From NCBI GenBank assembly GCA_044346745.1, contig JBIIYQ010000128.1, positions 1-7,732 on the forward strand: DNA of 7,732 nucleotides, written 5' to 3'. Shown in pieces: positions 1 to 6,854 of the stretch. The position numbers and the translations under genes are program-made. The DNA comes from UKL13-2 sp044346745. Lineage in GTDB: Bacteria > Pseudomonadota > Gammaproteobacteria > Burkholderiales > Usitatibacteraceae. Under the pieces are notes generated by a model. It did no database searches and was not told the origin of the DNA. It saw only the letters and a list, made by a program, of their open reading frames with translations. Each line of letters opens with the position of its first letter. The stretch's first letter is position 1.

Positions 1-644
1 GCTTCGAGCTTCTGTTGAAACCAAAGTACATTCGGCAATACGGTGTCGTAGTAGGCTTTTTTCTCCGCAACTAACTTTTCATCCGGCCATGGAATGAGCC
101 CCTCGTCGGCGAGTCGCTTCCACGGAAAACGCGGGCCTGGATCGGTCTTGCGCAAGGGGGCAATATCGCTGTGGCCCAAGATACGATCCGGCTGGACGTT
201 ATGCTCCTTGACGATCTTCTTCACCAGCGCCACGACCAAATCCATTTGTGCCTTCGGATAGTCGAAGTACTCACGGCCGTTGGGGCCATCGCGAAAACCG
301 ATGTTGACGATCTCGATCCCAATCGAGGCGGCGTTAAGCTGTGTATGCCCCTTCCAAGAGCTCAACCCCGCGTGGTATGCGCGCCGGTTTTCGTCCACGA
401 GCTGAAAGATCTTTGGGTTCGACTGTCCCGGCAAATCACTTGCGTCATCGGTCACCAGATAATGACTCGACACGGCATCCTCAGTGAGAACACGTAGCGA
501 CTTTGGGTTATCAATGGCGGTGTAATGCAGAATCAGGAACTGGGCGCGGCTGTCTTGGCTTTTGGCGGTGTAAGTTCGGTCGATCACCAACGTCGAACAG
601 CCAGACAGCAGCATCAGCAAGCCGCAGAGTAATAAACGTCTCAT
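1..644 (-). CDS. amiD: AmiD-like N-acetylmuramoyl-L-alanine amidase lipoprotein (C-terminus off window)
   Basis: Zinc amidase of the Amidase_2/PGRP fold that cuts the bond between MurNAc (or anhydro-MurNAc) and L-Ala of the stem peptide, probably anchored in the outer membrane. The 214 visible codons begin with a short lipoprotein signal peptide ending in the lipobox LSGC, with Cys16 as the lipidation site. Residues 36-44 (FLILHYTAI), 58-64 (VSSHYLV), 107-114 (SIGIEIVN) and 157-171 (GHSDIAPLRKTDPGP) match E. coli AmiD closely. Predicted zinc ligands are His40, His158 and Asp168; Glu111 and Lys166 are the likely catalytic residues. The catalytic domain is almost complete, and only the C-terminal part, where E. 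coli AmiD has a peptidoglycan-binding-like domain, is missing at the left edge. The ATG at 644 is preceded by GGAG at a normal distance. It lies 21 bp after the kinase gene and is probably its operon partner. Cytoplasmic AmpD is less likely because of the lipobox. Confidence 0.93.
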   Translation of the reverse strand, partial: MRRLLLCGLLMLLSGCSTLVIDRTYTAKSQDSRAQFLILHYTAIDNPKSLRVLTEDAVSSHYLVTDDASDLPGQSNPKIFQLVDENRRAYHAGLSSWKGHTQLNAASIGIEIVNIGFRDGPNGREYFDYPKAQMDLVVALVKKIVKEHNVQPDRILGHSDIAPLRKTDPGPRFPWKRLADEGLIPWPDEKLVAEKKAYYDTVLPNVLWFQQKLE

Positions 645-665
645 CACAATCTCCAACTCGATAGA

Positions 666-1580
666 CTAGACCAACAACCTTGCCGCAATGCGGGATGCCG
701 CGAGATGCGCTTCGGCAACACGGACCGTCAATTCGGCGTCTTTTGGCAGGTGCTCCCGCAATGTTGCTTCGATCAACGGATGCATACGCGCCGCGCCCCC
801 TGCAAGCGCCAGCGGTCGCAGGCCAAAGCGGCGAATCAGCGCATTGCCCAGCCGCGCCAACTCTACACCGGCTTGCGCGATGATCGCTCGTGCGAACCGG
901 TCGCTGTCGACGGTGGATGCCACCGCCGTTGCAACCTGCCCGACCCCACCGCGATCACTCGTGTAAAAAAATTGTCGGGAGAACGACCAGTCGCTCCCAC
1001 CGATGCGTTCAAAAATCGCTACTGCCATGGGTGAATCCCGCCACTGCCCCGGCTGTTCATCTTCCAAGCGCCAGATATGCCGCAGCGCCTCTCGGACAAT
1101 CCAGAATCCACCGCCGGCATCGTCAAGATACGCACCACGCCCACCGGCCCGGTGGAGCGTCCCGGCGGTATCAATGTAGGCGGCAATCGAGCCCGTGCCA
1201 GCGTAGATGACATAACCATCCCCGGGAAAAAACAAATCGCGGTAGGCAATTTCGATATCACTATGGACCGTGACGTCCTCGTTGTTAATGCCAAGGGGAC
1301 CCGCAATGGCGCTGCACAACTGCTCATCTCGTGAATCCAGGCCCGTGACACCAGCACACACGCGCTTAGCGCCGCCGTAAGCGGCCACCTGCGCGGCGAG
1401 ATCCGTCATCGTGCGCTTGATGTGCGCTCTGCCATCGCCGGAGTTCAGTTGCAAAGCCGTCAAGCCAGCCACGAATCCCTCTGCCACCAATCCACCGTCC
1501 GGTCGCGATAACGCCCAGCGTGTCTTGGTGCCGCCGGCGTCAAGGCCCAACCCTTGAGAGTCGTTACGCAATGCTGTCAC
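666..1580 (-). CDS. BadF/BadG/BcrA-type amino-sugar kinase, MurK/NagK-like
   Basis: Cytoplasmic ATP-dependent sugar kinase of the ASKHA fold, 304 aa, a usual length for N-acetylglucosamine kinases of the BadF/BadG family. The phosphate-1 loop is LGLDAGGTKTRWAL (residues 11-24). Asp108 in HSD is the candidate catalytic base, phosphate-2 is YAGTGS (126-131), and the adenosine loop is LAGGAA (259-264). The segment usually written GDEGS in this family reads DDAGG here (153-157). MurK of Clostridium acetobutylicum, from the same family, phosphorylates both MurNAc and GlcNAc at O6. With murQ in the operon, MurNAc to MurNAc-6-phosphate is the most likely role, but GlcNAc or glucosamine kinase activity cannot be excluded. 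It is not an AnmK, which is a different family. The start is GTG at 1580, overlapping the GHL10 stop as GTGA, with AAAGG about 7 nt upstream, implying translational coupling. Confidence 0.88.
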   Translation of the reverse strand: MTALRNDSQGLGLDAGGTKTRWALSRPDGGLVAEGFVAGLTALQLNSGDGRAHIKRTMTDLAAQVAAYGGAKRVCAGVTGLDSRDEQLCSAIAGPLGINNEDVTVHSDIEIAYRDLFFPGDGYVIYAGTGSIAAYIDTAGTLHRAGGRGAYLDDAGGGFWIVREALRHIWRLEDEQPGQWRDSPMAVAIFERIGGSDWSFSRQFFYTSDRGGVGQVATAVASTVDSDRFARAIIAQAGVELARLGNALIRRFGLRPLALAGGAARMHPLIEATLREHLPKDAELTVRVAEAHLAASRIAARLLV

Positions 1581-3310
1581 GGATCGACCTTTGCCGCGCG
1601 TAACTGGGCTGCCGTGATGCTGATGCGTCGGCTCTCGTTACCAAATCGATCAATCATCGACCAGACCACAACCTCCGGCAACGCAGCAAGACTGAACTGT
1701 TGCGTGTCCGAAATTTGGTCCGCCTCCTCACCACGCGTCGGCAGCAGTTGCAACAGCCATTGGCCACTTTGGCGAGTCCAAATCACATGGGCGAAGGTGC
1801 TGTGGTCGCGCGACAAGGCCGTCATTACTTCGGCATTGGTGCCGCGTCGCACAATTTCGAGTTTCGGCGGCGCAGGTGGTGTACGACTCAGCCACGGTGA
1901 CGCGGGCACCAACGCCGGTGTCGTGTACAGCTTGGCGAGTTCATCATTCACCCCGCGCCGGTTTTGTGTCAGGCCGACCATGCTGAAGTGCACATGCCCG
2001 GTGGTCATCGGCTGCGTCGATTGGCGGCCACGCGTCAGCGTGATTTGATTGACGATCTCACTTGGTGCCCACGACTTGGCCTGACTGTCTGCGGCTTGGA
2101 TGCGCGTCAAGTACATGCCCGGCCAGAGGTGACGACCGACCGTGTTTTCCTTCGCCCAGTAATCAAGCAGGACGCCATACGCTTGTGGCGCCTGATCAAT
2201 CGGCCAATACAGCTGCGGCGTAAAGTAATCGAGCCACCCTTTTTGCAGCCATAACTCGGCGTCGGCGTACAACTTATCGTATTGGCTGAAGCCGGCAATT
2301 CCCGGTGGACGCTTTTCTGGTTTGCCCAAACCAAACGGACTGATACCAAACTTGACGTGCGGCTTTTCGCGCTTGATCCCAGTGTAGATTTTTTCAATCA
2401 GCACATTCACATTCTGCCGCCGCCAATCGGCACGGGGAAGTTTTCCATCAGACGACAAATATGCCTGCCATGACGGCTCATCCGGAAACGGCAACTCAGC
2501 ACGCGGCTGTGGTGTGTCGTCGGGCGACGGGGTCGGCACCTCGGTGCCCGGTACCGGCACGGGGTACGGATAAAAGTAGTCATCGATATGAACACCATCA
2601 ATGTCATACCGTTTAACGACATCGAGAATCACATTTAGCGTTTGGGCTGAAGCTGCGTCCTCACCTGGGTCCATCCAGAGCTGACCACCGTATGACTTCA
2701 CGACCTGTGGATTGGTATTCGAAATGTGGTTTTTTGCGTTGACCGATTTCGCGGCTGTCTGGCGTGCACGATATGGGTTGAACCACGCGTGTAACTCAAT
2801 GCCGCGTTTGTGGGCTTCATCCACCCACATCTTCAGTGGGTCGTAATAAGGGTCTGGCGCCTTGCCTTGGGTACCCGTCAGATACTCAGACCATGGCTCA
2901 AGCTTCGAGTCATACAACGCGTCAGCGCTGGTGCGGACTTGCAAGACAATCGCGTTCATGTTCAGCTGCTTGACGCGTTCTACCGTGGCGATGATTTCCG
3001 CTTGCTGCTGCGCGACCGTCAAATCACGACGGCTCGGCCAATCAATGTTGGCAACACTCGCCACCCAAACCGCGCGAAATTCCCGCTGCACCGCGGGCGG
3101 CTCTGGAATCATCGGTTCGGGCTTTGGCCCGGTGTCCGCGCAGCTGGCGAGAAGAACCAGCGCTGCTGCACAAAGAACAAATGGGGTCAGACACCATTTA
3201 ACGGAGGTACCAACCCCAAATCTCTTCAGTAAAGCTGACGTTAAATGGTGTCTGACCCCATTTTTTTCCTCGTCGCGCAGTAGGTGGGAAACTAAACTTT
3301 GATAAACCAT
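1577..3310 (-). CDS. GHL10-family (DUF187) glycoside hydrolase-like lipoprotein, DigH/YngK type, with altered 5' end
   Basis: Probable envelope glycosidase. E. coli DigH (YddW), in the same family, cleaves denuded peptidoglycan glycan. Numbering from the ATG at 3310 (577 aa): a hydrophobic core FVLCAAALVLLASC ends at lipid Cys57. The TIM-barrel-like domain opens with REFRAVWVASVANIDW (76-91), followed by IVLQVRTSAD (121-130), ELHAWFNPYR (172-181), GVHIDDYFYPYP (239-250, with acidic pair Asp243/Asp244) and FGISPFG (321-327). An Ig/Fn3-like tail occupies about 475-577. A proline-rich stretch (about 250-274) follows the acidic motif. The first ~50 residues are unlike a signal peptide and are mostly encoded by an 85-bp inverted repeat (3179-3263). 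ATG 3310 has GGAAG just upstream and overlaps the nagX-like gene by 19 bp. A TTG at 3331 is also open. The native start was probably near 3260. Expression and export of the present form are uncertain; the body of the gene is intact. Confidence 0.85.
   Translation of the reverse strand: MVYQSLVSHLLRDEEKNGVRHHLTSALLKRFGVGTSVKWCLTPFVLCAAALVLLASCADTGPKPEPMIPEPPAVQREFRAVWVASVANIDWPSRRDLTVAQQQAEIIATVERVKQLNMNAIVLQVRTSADALYDSKLEPWSEYLTGTQGKAPDPYYDPLKMWVDEAHKRGIELHAWFNPYRARQTAAKSVNAKNHISNTNPQVVKSYGGQLWMDPGEDAASAQTLNVILDVVKRYDIDGVHIDDYFYPYPVPVPGTEVPTPSPDDTPQPRAELPFPDEPSWQAYLSSDGKLPRADWRRQNVNVLIEKIYTGIKREKPHVKFGISPFGLGKPEKRPPGIAGFSQYDKLYADAELWLQKGWLDYFTPQLYWPIDQAPQAYGVLLDYWAKENTVGRHLWPGMYLTRIQAADSQAKSWAPSEIVNQITLTRGRQSTQPMTTGHVHFSMVGLTQNRRGVNDELAKLYTTPALVPASPWLSRTPPAPPKLEIVRRGTNAEVMTALSRDHSTFAHVIWTRQSGQWLLQLLPTRGEEADQISDTQQFSLAALPEVVVWSMIDRFGNESRRISITAAQLRAAKVDP
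3179..3263. repeat. 85-bp inverted repeat (REP/BIME- or MITE-like) inside the 5' end of the GHL10 gene
   Basis: Two perfect 25-bp inverted arms, 3179-3203 and 3239-3263, flank a 35-bp centre. Each arm contains its own imperfect palindrome, AAATGG-G-GTC-A-GAC-A-CCATTT, followed by TAACG. The unit can therefore form either one long hairpin or two small ones. From general knowledge, GGGGTCAGA-type palindromes recur as dispersed, non-coding units in many proteobacterial genomes, often linked to REP-associated Y1 transposases. No transposase is in this window and no target duplication is evident at the borders. On the minus strand it lies between a ribosome-binding-site-like GAGG and the lipoprotein signal core. 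It has no stop in the GHL10 frame, so it is read through as protein. The classification is inferred; the symmetry is directly visible. Confidence 0.85.
3241..3271 (-). promoter_or_regulatory. Stranded ribosome-binding site followed by a six-codon reading frame
   Basis: On the minus strand GAGG (3271-3268), six A residues and an ATG (3261) form a better translation-start signal than either start that is in frame with the GHL10 protein. The ATG is contributed by the repeat arm (AAATGGGG) and opens only Met plus five codons before TAA at 3243-3241. This looks like the native ribosome-binding site of the GHL10 gene, now followed by inserted DNA in the wrong frame. It could still affect translation of the downstream gene by re-initiation, or it could simply be inert. 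Confidence 0.5.
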
Positions 3311-4452
3311 TTTTTCTTCCACATATACCAACCAATCACAAACATCACGAGATTAAACAAAACAGCAAACAACAGCGATTGATTCACCGGCGCTAGGGGG
3401 AGCGCTTTGATCGGCGCATAAAGGATCGCCTTGAGGCTAACCATCTTGCCGTCATCCCCTGCAAATTTGATAAACCCCAGCATCTTCGCCACCAAACCGG
3501 AAAACGCAAAGATAAACAGCGCGTTCATGCCGTAGATAGTCATTGGCAAAAACCATTTGCGAGATTGCTCGCGAAGCGAAGGTGAGTCGTTGCCGTCTAT
3601 CAGCCAGAAAAACGCCGCAAACATCAGCAGGCCCCAGCCGGTCATGAAGATGGAATACGATGTCGTCCACAACGGTTTATTAATCGGCATGAAGGTTGAA
3701 TCAATGATGGCACCGATCCACAAACACAACAGCCCGGCCAGCATCATCCAAACAGTCTTTTCAGCCTTGCTGTAAGCCGAAGCCAGCCAGTGTCCGAGCA
3801 ACACGCCGAATAACATGCTGGTGAGTGCTGATACCGTCGTGAACAACCCTTCAGGGTCCCAAGTTTTCGACTTCACCCACATATGGCCAGTCAAAAAGAT
3901 GCGGTCGATGTACGACCCAAAATCGCGCCCAGGCTCAAGCGCGCCCGCCACCACCACACCATTTACGTCTGCGACAGGCACAAACAACATCATCGCCGTG
4001 TAGAAGCAAAGTAGCCCGACAATCCACCAACATTGTTGCCGCCAGTTAAACCACAACACAATCGGCGCGGCGAGTGCGGTGCAAAGTGCAATCCTCTGCA
4101 GGACGCCGGGAATGCGCAGCGTATCGAGATTGAAATTGGGGATGAAGTTGAGTGTCAAACCAATCAGAAAAATAATGGCGGCACGCTTCCACAGCGACAA
4201 CATCATTGCCACTCGGTCTTCAATGCCTGCCGGATTTGCAGCGCGTTTCTTCGCCAACGAAAACGTCATCGACATGCCGCAGATAAACAAGAAGAACGGA
4301 AAAATCCAATCGGTGAAGGTCCAGCCGTGCCACTCGGCGTGTGCGAGTTGCGGATAGAGATTGCTCCAGTCGCCGGGGTTATTCACCAGCACCATACCGG
4401 CGATCGTGAAGCCGCGGAAGGCGTCGAGGGAAACTAAGCGGTCGTTATTCAT
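3292..4452 (-). CDS. nagX: NagX-like integral membrane protein, HGSNAT/DUF5009 acyltransferase family
   Basis: Polytopic inner-membrane protein of 386 aa with about ten hydrophobic segments. The N-terminus RLVSLDAFRGFTIAGMVLVN (5-24) and the segment HAEWHGWTFTDWIFPFFLFI (38-57) are hallmarks of the heparan-alpha-glucosaminide N-acetyltransferase family. His38 aligns with the catalytic histidine of human HGSNAT (HASWNG context). Genes of this type are called nagX in proteobacterial chitin and GlcNAc clusters, where they are assumed to help amino-sugar uptake or trans-membrane acetylation; the biochemical role is not firmly established. Here it sits between an AmpG-like permease and the GHL10 gene, suggesting it handles glucosamine or muramic residues released in the periplasm. 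ATG 4452 fits the family start, but no clear Shine-Dalgarno is visible. The C-terminus is basic (KKKWFIKV) and overlaps the next gene. Confidence 0.85.
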   Translation of the reverse strand: MNNDRLVSLDAFRGFTIAGMVLVNNPGDWSNLYPQLAHAEWHGWTFTDWIFPFFLFICGMSMTFSLAKKRAANPAGIEDRVAMMLSLWKRAAIIFLIGLTLNFIPNFNLDTLRIPGVLQRIALCTALAAPIVLWFNWRQQCWWIVGLLCFYTAMMLFVPVADVNGVVVAGALEPGRDFGSYIDRIFLTGHMWVKSKTWDPEGLFTTVSALTSMLFGVLLGHWLASAYSKAEKTVWMMLAGLLCLWIGAIIDSTFMPINKPLWTTSYSIFMTGWGLLMFAAFFWLIDGNDSPSLREQSRKWFLPMTIYGMNALFIFAFSGLVAKMLGFIKFAGDDGKMVSLKAILYAPIKALPLAPVNQSLLFAVLFNLVMFVIGWYMWKKKWFIKV

Positions 4453-4631
4453 GAGGCGAAGAGGTCAGATGAACGGCAGCATTGCAAACGTCGTCCCAGC
4501 GCCGGCTGGGACCCAGTCCATGCGTAGGGCTAGATGATACAAACGGACTGGATCCCAGCCTGCGCTGGGATGACGGAAGTTGATAGCTAAGGTCTCAGTC
4601 GCGCACCTCGCGCGCTTCAAACGCAACAACA
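4453..4631. other. 179-bp intergenic spacer, permease to nagX-like gene
   Basis: This is the largest gap inside the minus-strand gene run. It contains the palindromic repeat at 4489-4575 and, close to the permease stop, a minor 5-bp GC stem at 4600-4614. I see no open reading frame with a ribosome-binding site and no convincing promoter on the minus strand, so whether the nagX-like gene shares the upstream transcript is not settled by sequence alone. Confidence 0.6.
4489..4575. repeat. Long palindromic repeat with nested hairpins between permease and nagX-like genes
   Basis: Inverted arms 4489-4521 and 4543-4575 match at 29 of 33 positions around a 21-bp centre. Each arm contains its own 8-bp stem with a 4-nt loop: GTCCCAGC/GCTGGGAC at 4493-4512 and ATCCCAGC/GCTGGGAT at 4552-4571. 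In the minus-strand (sense) transcript two of the four mismatches become G-U pairs, so the folded RNA would be very stable. The CGTCATCCCAGC…GCTGGGATCCAGT type is familiar as a dispersed intergenic repeat in proteobacteria. There is no T-run after it in the direction of transcription, so a simple intrinsic terminator is unlikely; a role in mRNA stability or attenuation is possible. Confidence 0.8.
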
Positions 4632-5942
4632 TCAACTTTCAGCCTTCTTCCCGAACGCCGGATCGATCTTCAAAAAGAACGTCACCGCAATCGAAGGCAA
4701 GGTACAAATACAAACCCAGATGAAGAAGTGCTGGTAACCCAACTGCGTCTGGATCCAGCCACTGACCATTCCCGGCAACATCATGCCAAGTGCCATAAAC
4801 CCAGTGCAAATCGCATAGTGCGCGGTTTTGAATTTTCCGTCTGCGACCATGATCATAAAGAGCAGATACGCGGCGAATCCAAATCCGTAACCGAGTTGTT
4901 CGATGATGATGGCGAGTGTGATGATGATGTGGCTGGTCGGTTGTGTGTAGGCCAAGTACACAAACGCGAGGTTCGGGATATGCACGGCGAACAACATCGG
5001 CCAGACCCAGGCCTTTAAGCCGCCGCGTGAAATGGTGAAGCCGCCGATCAAACCACCGATAGTCAGCGCCAACACGCCGTAGGTGCCGTAGATCAGCCCC
5101 ACGTCTTTAGTAGTTAGTCCCAGTCCGCCTTTGTCAATCGAGTCGAGGAAAAAGGGCGCAATTAGCTTTAGCGCCTGCGCCTCGCCTAAACGGAATGTCA
5201 ACAGAAACGCGAGAATCAACAAAATTTCCGGCTTCGCAAAAAACTCTTTAAACGTCACGAGAAAATCCGCCACCGGATTATTCGCAACCTTTGCCGTCAC
5301 GTCGGTGGCTGGCACCGGCAATACAAAACGGTGATAGACAAATAACAACAAGAACATCCCGGCCAGCACCCAAAACACAATCGACCACGCCAGCGCCATG
5401 TTGCCGGTGGTCTCCGACAGTTGCCCGGCGAGGTAAACCAACGCCCCCTGCCCTGCGATCATCGCAATCCGATAGAAGGTGGAACGCACACCAACAAACG
5501 CGGCCTGCTCGTGTTGCTTTAACGCGAGCATGTAAAATCCGTCGGCGGCGATGTCGTGAGTCGCCGAGCTGAACGCCATCAACCAAAATACCGCCAGTGT
5601 GATCTGAAAAAAATGAGATGTGGGAATCGTCAGTGCCACCATCGCCAGCGACACTCCAATCACAAACTGCAACGTCGTTATCCAATACCGCTTGGTCTTG
5701 AACATATCGACAATCGGCGACCAAAGTGGCTTGATCACCCAAGGCAAATACAACCAGCTGGTATAGAGCGCAATGTCGGTGTTCGAGACGCCCAAATTTT
5801 TGTACATGATGACGGAGAGTGTCATCACCACAACATAAGGTATGCCCTGACCGAAGTACAGCGTGGGTATCCAAAACCACGGCGAGCGTGCCGAGGGCAT
5901 AGGCGCTTGAGAATTTTCGGCGTTAGAGGTCTGGGCGTTCAT
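4632..5942 (-). CDS. AmpG-family MFS permease for muropeptides or muramic sugars
   Basis: Inner-membrane major facilitator protein of 436 aa, about 12 membrane segments. Family marks are FGQGIPYVVV (30-39) in the first segment, LPWVIKPLWSPIVD (66-79) in the loop to the second pair, SSATHDIAADGFYM (125-138), and VRSTFYRIAMIAGQGALVYL (152-171). Each has a counterpart in E. coli AmpG (KFLWSPLMD, SASQDIVFDAW, YRLGM). E. coli AmpG is longer (about 491 aa, 14 segments) and imports GlcNAc-anhydroMurNAc muropeptides by proton symport. In this cluster, with a MurNAc-type kinase and MurQ but no PTS, the cargo may be free MurNAc or a disaccharide. It begins 30 bp after murQ. The ATG at 5942 gives a natural cytoplasmic N-terminus, although no clear Shine-Dalgarno is present. 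The symbol is left blank because the substrate is inferred. Confidence 0.87.
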   Translation of the reverse strand: MNAQTSNAENSQAPMPSARSPWFWIPTLYFGQGIPYVVVMTLSVIMYKNLGVSNTDIALYTSWLYLPWVIKPLWSPIVDMFKTKRYWITTLQFVIGVSLAMVALTIPTSHFFQITLAVFWLMAFSSATHDIAADGFYMLALKQHEQAAFVGVRSTFYRIAMIAGQGALVYLAGQLSETTGNMALAWSIVFWVLAGMFLLLFVYHRFVLPVPATDVTAKVANNPVADFLVTFKEFFAKPEILLILAFLLTFRLGEAQALKLIAPFFLDSIDKGGLGLTTKDVGLIYGTYGVLALTIGGLIGGFTISRGGLKAWVWPMLFAVHIPNLAFVYLAYTQPTSHIIITLAIIIEQLGYGFGFAAYLLFMIMVADGKFKTAHYAICTGFMALGMMLPGMVSGWIQTQLGYQHFFIWVCICTLPSIAVTFFLKIDPAFGKKAES

Positions 5943-5972
5943 GAAGTCGGGTTGCTTTCAAAACAAAACATC

Positions 5973-6854
5973 TCAGCTAATCAGAGCAGACCTGACGCTA
6001 CCGTCAACCGCCTGTAGTAACTCTCGTGCAACGTTGACGGCAACGCGGCGCTTGATGGCCACAATCGCCGTCTTCACATGATAACCGCATGCTTCTAAAG
6101 TTAACTCCGCGAGCGCCTCATCACAGCCGGTAGCGAGCATGGTCAAACGAATCGTTCGCGCAATCAATTTTTTGTTGGTGGGTTTCACATCGACCATCAG
6201 GTTGCTGTAGACCTTGTTGAGCCGTACCATGAGCGCGCTGGAGAACGTGTTGAGCGTAATCTTCTGCGACGTTCCCGCCTTGAGCCGCGTACTGCCGGAA
6301 ATGATTTCGCTACCGGTATCGAGCGTGATGCCGATTTCAGCCGCAGCGGTGACCAGTGCGCCGGGGTTATTTGAGATACCAATGGTCAACGCGCCGCGTT
6401 GTTTAGCCTCCGCAATTGCACCAAGCGCGTAAGGTGTGGTGCCCGAAGCAGCGAGTACCAACACGACATCGTTAACTGCAACATCTAGTCGCGCGATGTC
6501 GGCTGCGCCAAGCTCTTGGCTATCTTCCGCGCCTTCGACCGCCTTATAAAGTGCCTCTGCACCACCAGCCAAAACGGCAATCGCACGTTCATGCGGCCAA
6601 GAAAACGTCGGATACAACTCGACACTATCGAGTAGCCCCAAACGGCCGGAAGTCCCTGCGCCCGCGTAGATCAGCCGACCACCGGCGTTGATGCGCGGCA
6701 CTGCCTCTTCGACCGCACGCGCAATATCGGGTGCCGCCGCACGCACCGCAGCCACTGCGTTAAATTGGTCATCGACAAACGCGTTGACCAGTTGCTCGGC
6801 GGGGTATTGGTCTAGGGTTGTATGTTCCGAATTCGGCGTTTCGGTCTTTAACAT
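5973..6854 (-). CDS. murQ: N-acetylmuramic acid 6-phosphate etherase
   Basis: Cytoplasmic SIS-domain lyase that cleaves the D-lactyl ether of MurNAc-6-phosphate to give GlcNAc-6-phosphate and D-lactate. From the ATG at 6854 it is 293 aa, the usual MurQ length. Motifs are GGRLIYAGAGTSGRLGLLDS (58-77), AVEGAEDSQE (105-114), VLAASGTTPY, GISNNPGA, GSTRLKAGTSQK and NLMVDVKPTNKK. Glu79 and Glu110 correspond to catalytic Glu83 and Glu114 of E. coli MurQ. A longer version starting with GTG at 6920 is open, but the extra 22 residues have no family counterpart. A GGTGA about 10 nt before ATG 6854 is a weak ribosome-binding site. As the first gene of the minus-strand run it probably follows the operon promoter. 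No MurR-type regulator is adjacent in the window. Confidence 0.96.
   Translation of the reverse strand: MLKTETPNSEHTTLDQYPAEQLVNAFVDDQFNAVAAVRAAAPDIARAVEEAVPRINAGGRLIYAGAGTSGRLGLLDSVELYPTFSWPHERAIAVLAGGAEALYKAVEGAEDSQELGAADIARLDVAVNDVVLVLAASGTTPYALGAIAEAKQRGALTIGISNNPGALVTAAAEIGITLDTGSEIISGSTRLKAGTSQKITLNTFSSALMVRLNKVYSNLMVDVKPTNKKLIARTIRLTMLATGCDEALAELTLEACGYHVKTAIVAIKRRVAVNVARELLQAVDGSVRSALIS

Noticed and set aside
1554..2048. 164-codon plus-strand ORF opposite the GHL10 and kinase genes
   Set aside because: Antisense to two well-supported genes; its translation shows no recognisable domain and it has no ribosome-binding site.
3179..3263. Rho-independent terminator after the nagX-like gene
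   Set aside because: The hairpin is long, but in the minus-strand transcript the A-run precedes it and only a short U stretch follows; the nested palindrome structure fits a dispersed repeat better.
3311..3331. TTG at 3331 as the start of the GHL10 gene
   Set aside because: Open in frame, but TTG is a weaker start and ATG 3310 has GGAAG directly upstream; neither is likely to be the ancestral start.
4600..4614. CGCGC-ACCTC-GCGCG hairpin after the permease stop as a terminator
   Set aside because: Only a 5-bp stem and no T-run following in the direction of transcription.
5556..6017. 153-codon plus-strand ORF opposite the permease
   Set aside because: Antisense shadow of a clear membrane-protein gene, rich in Arg and His, with no domain signature.
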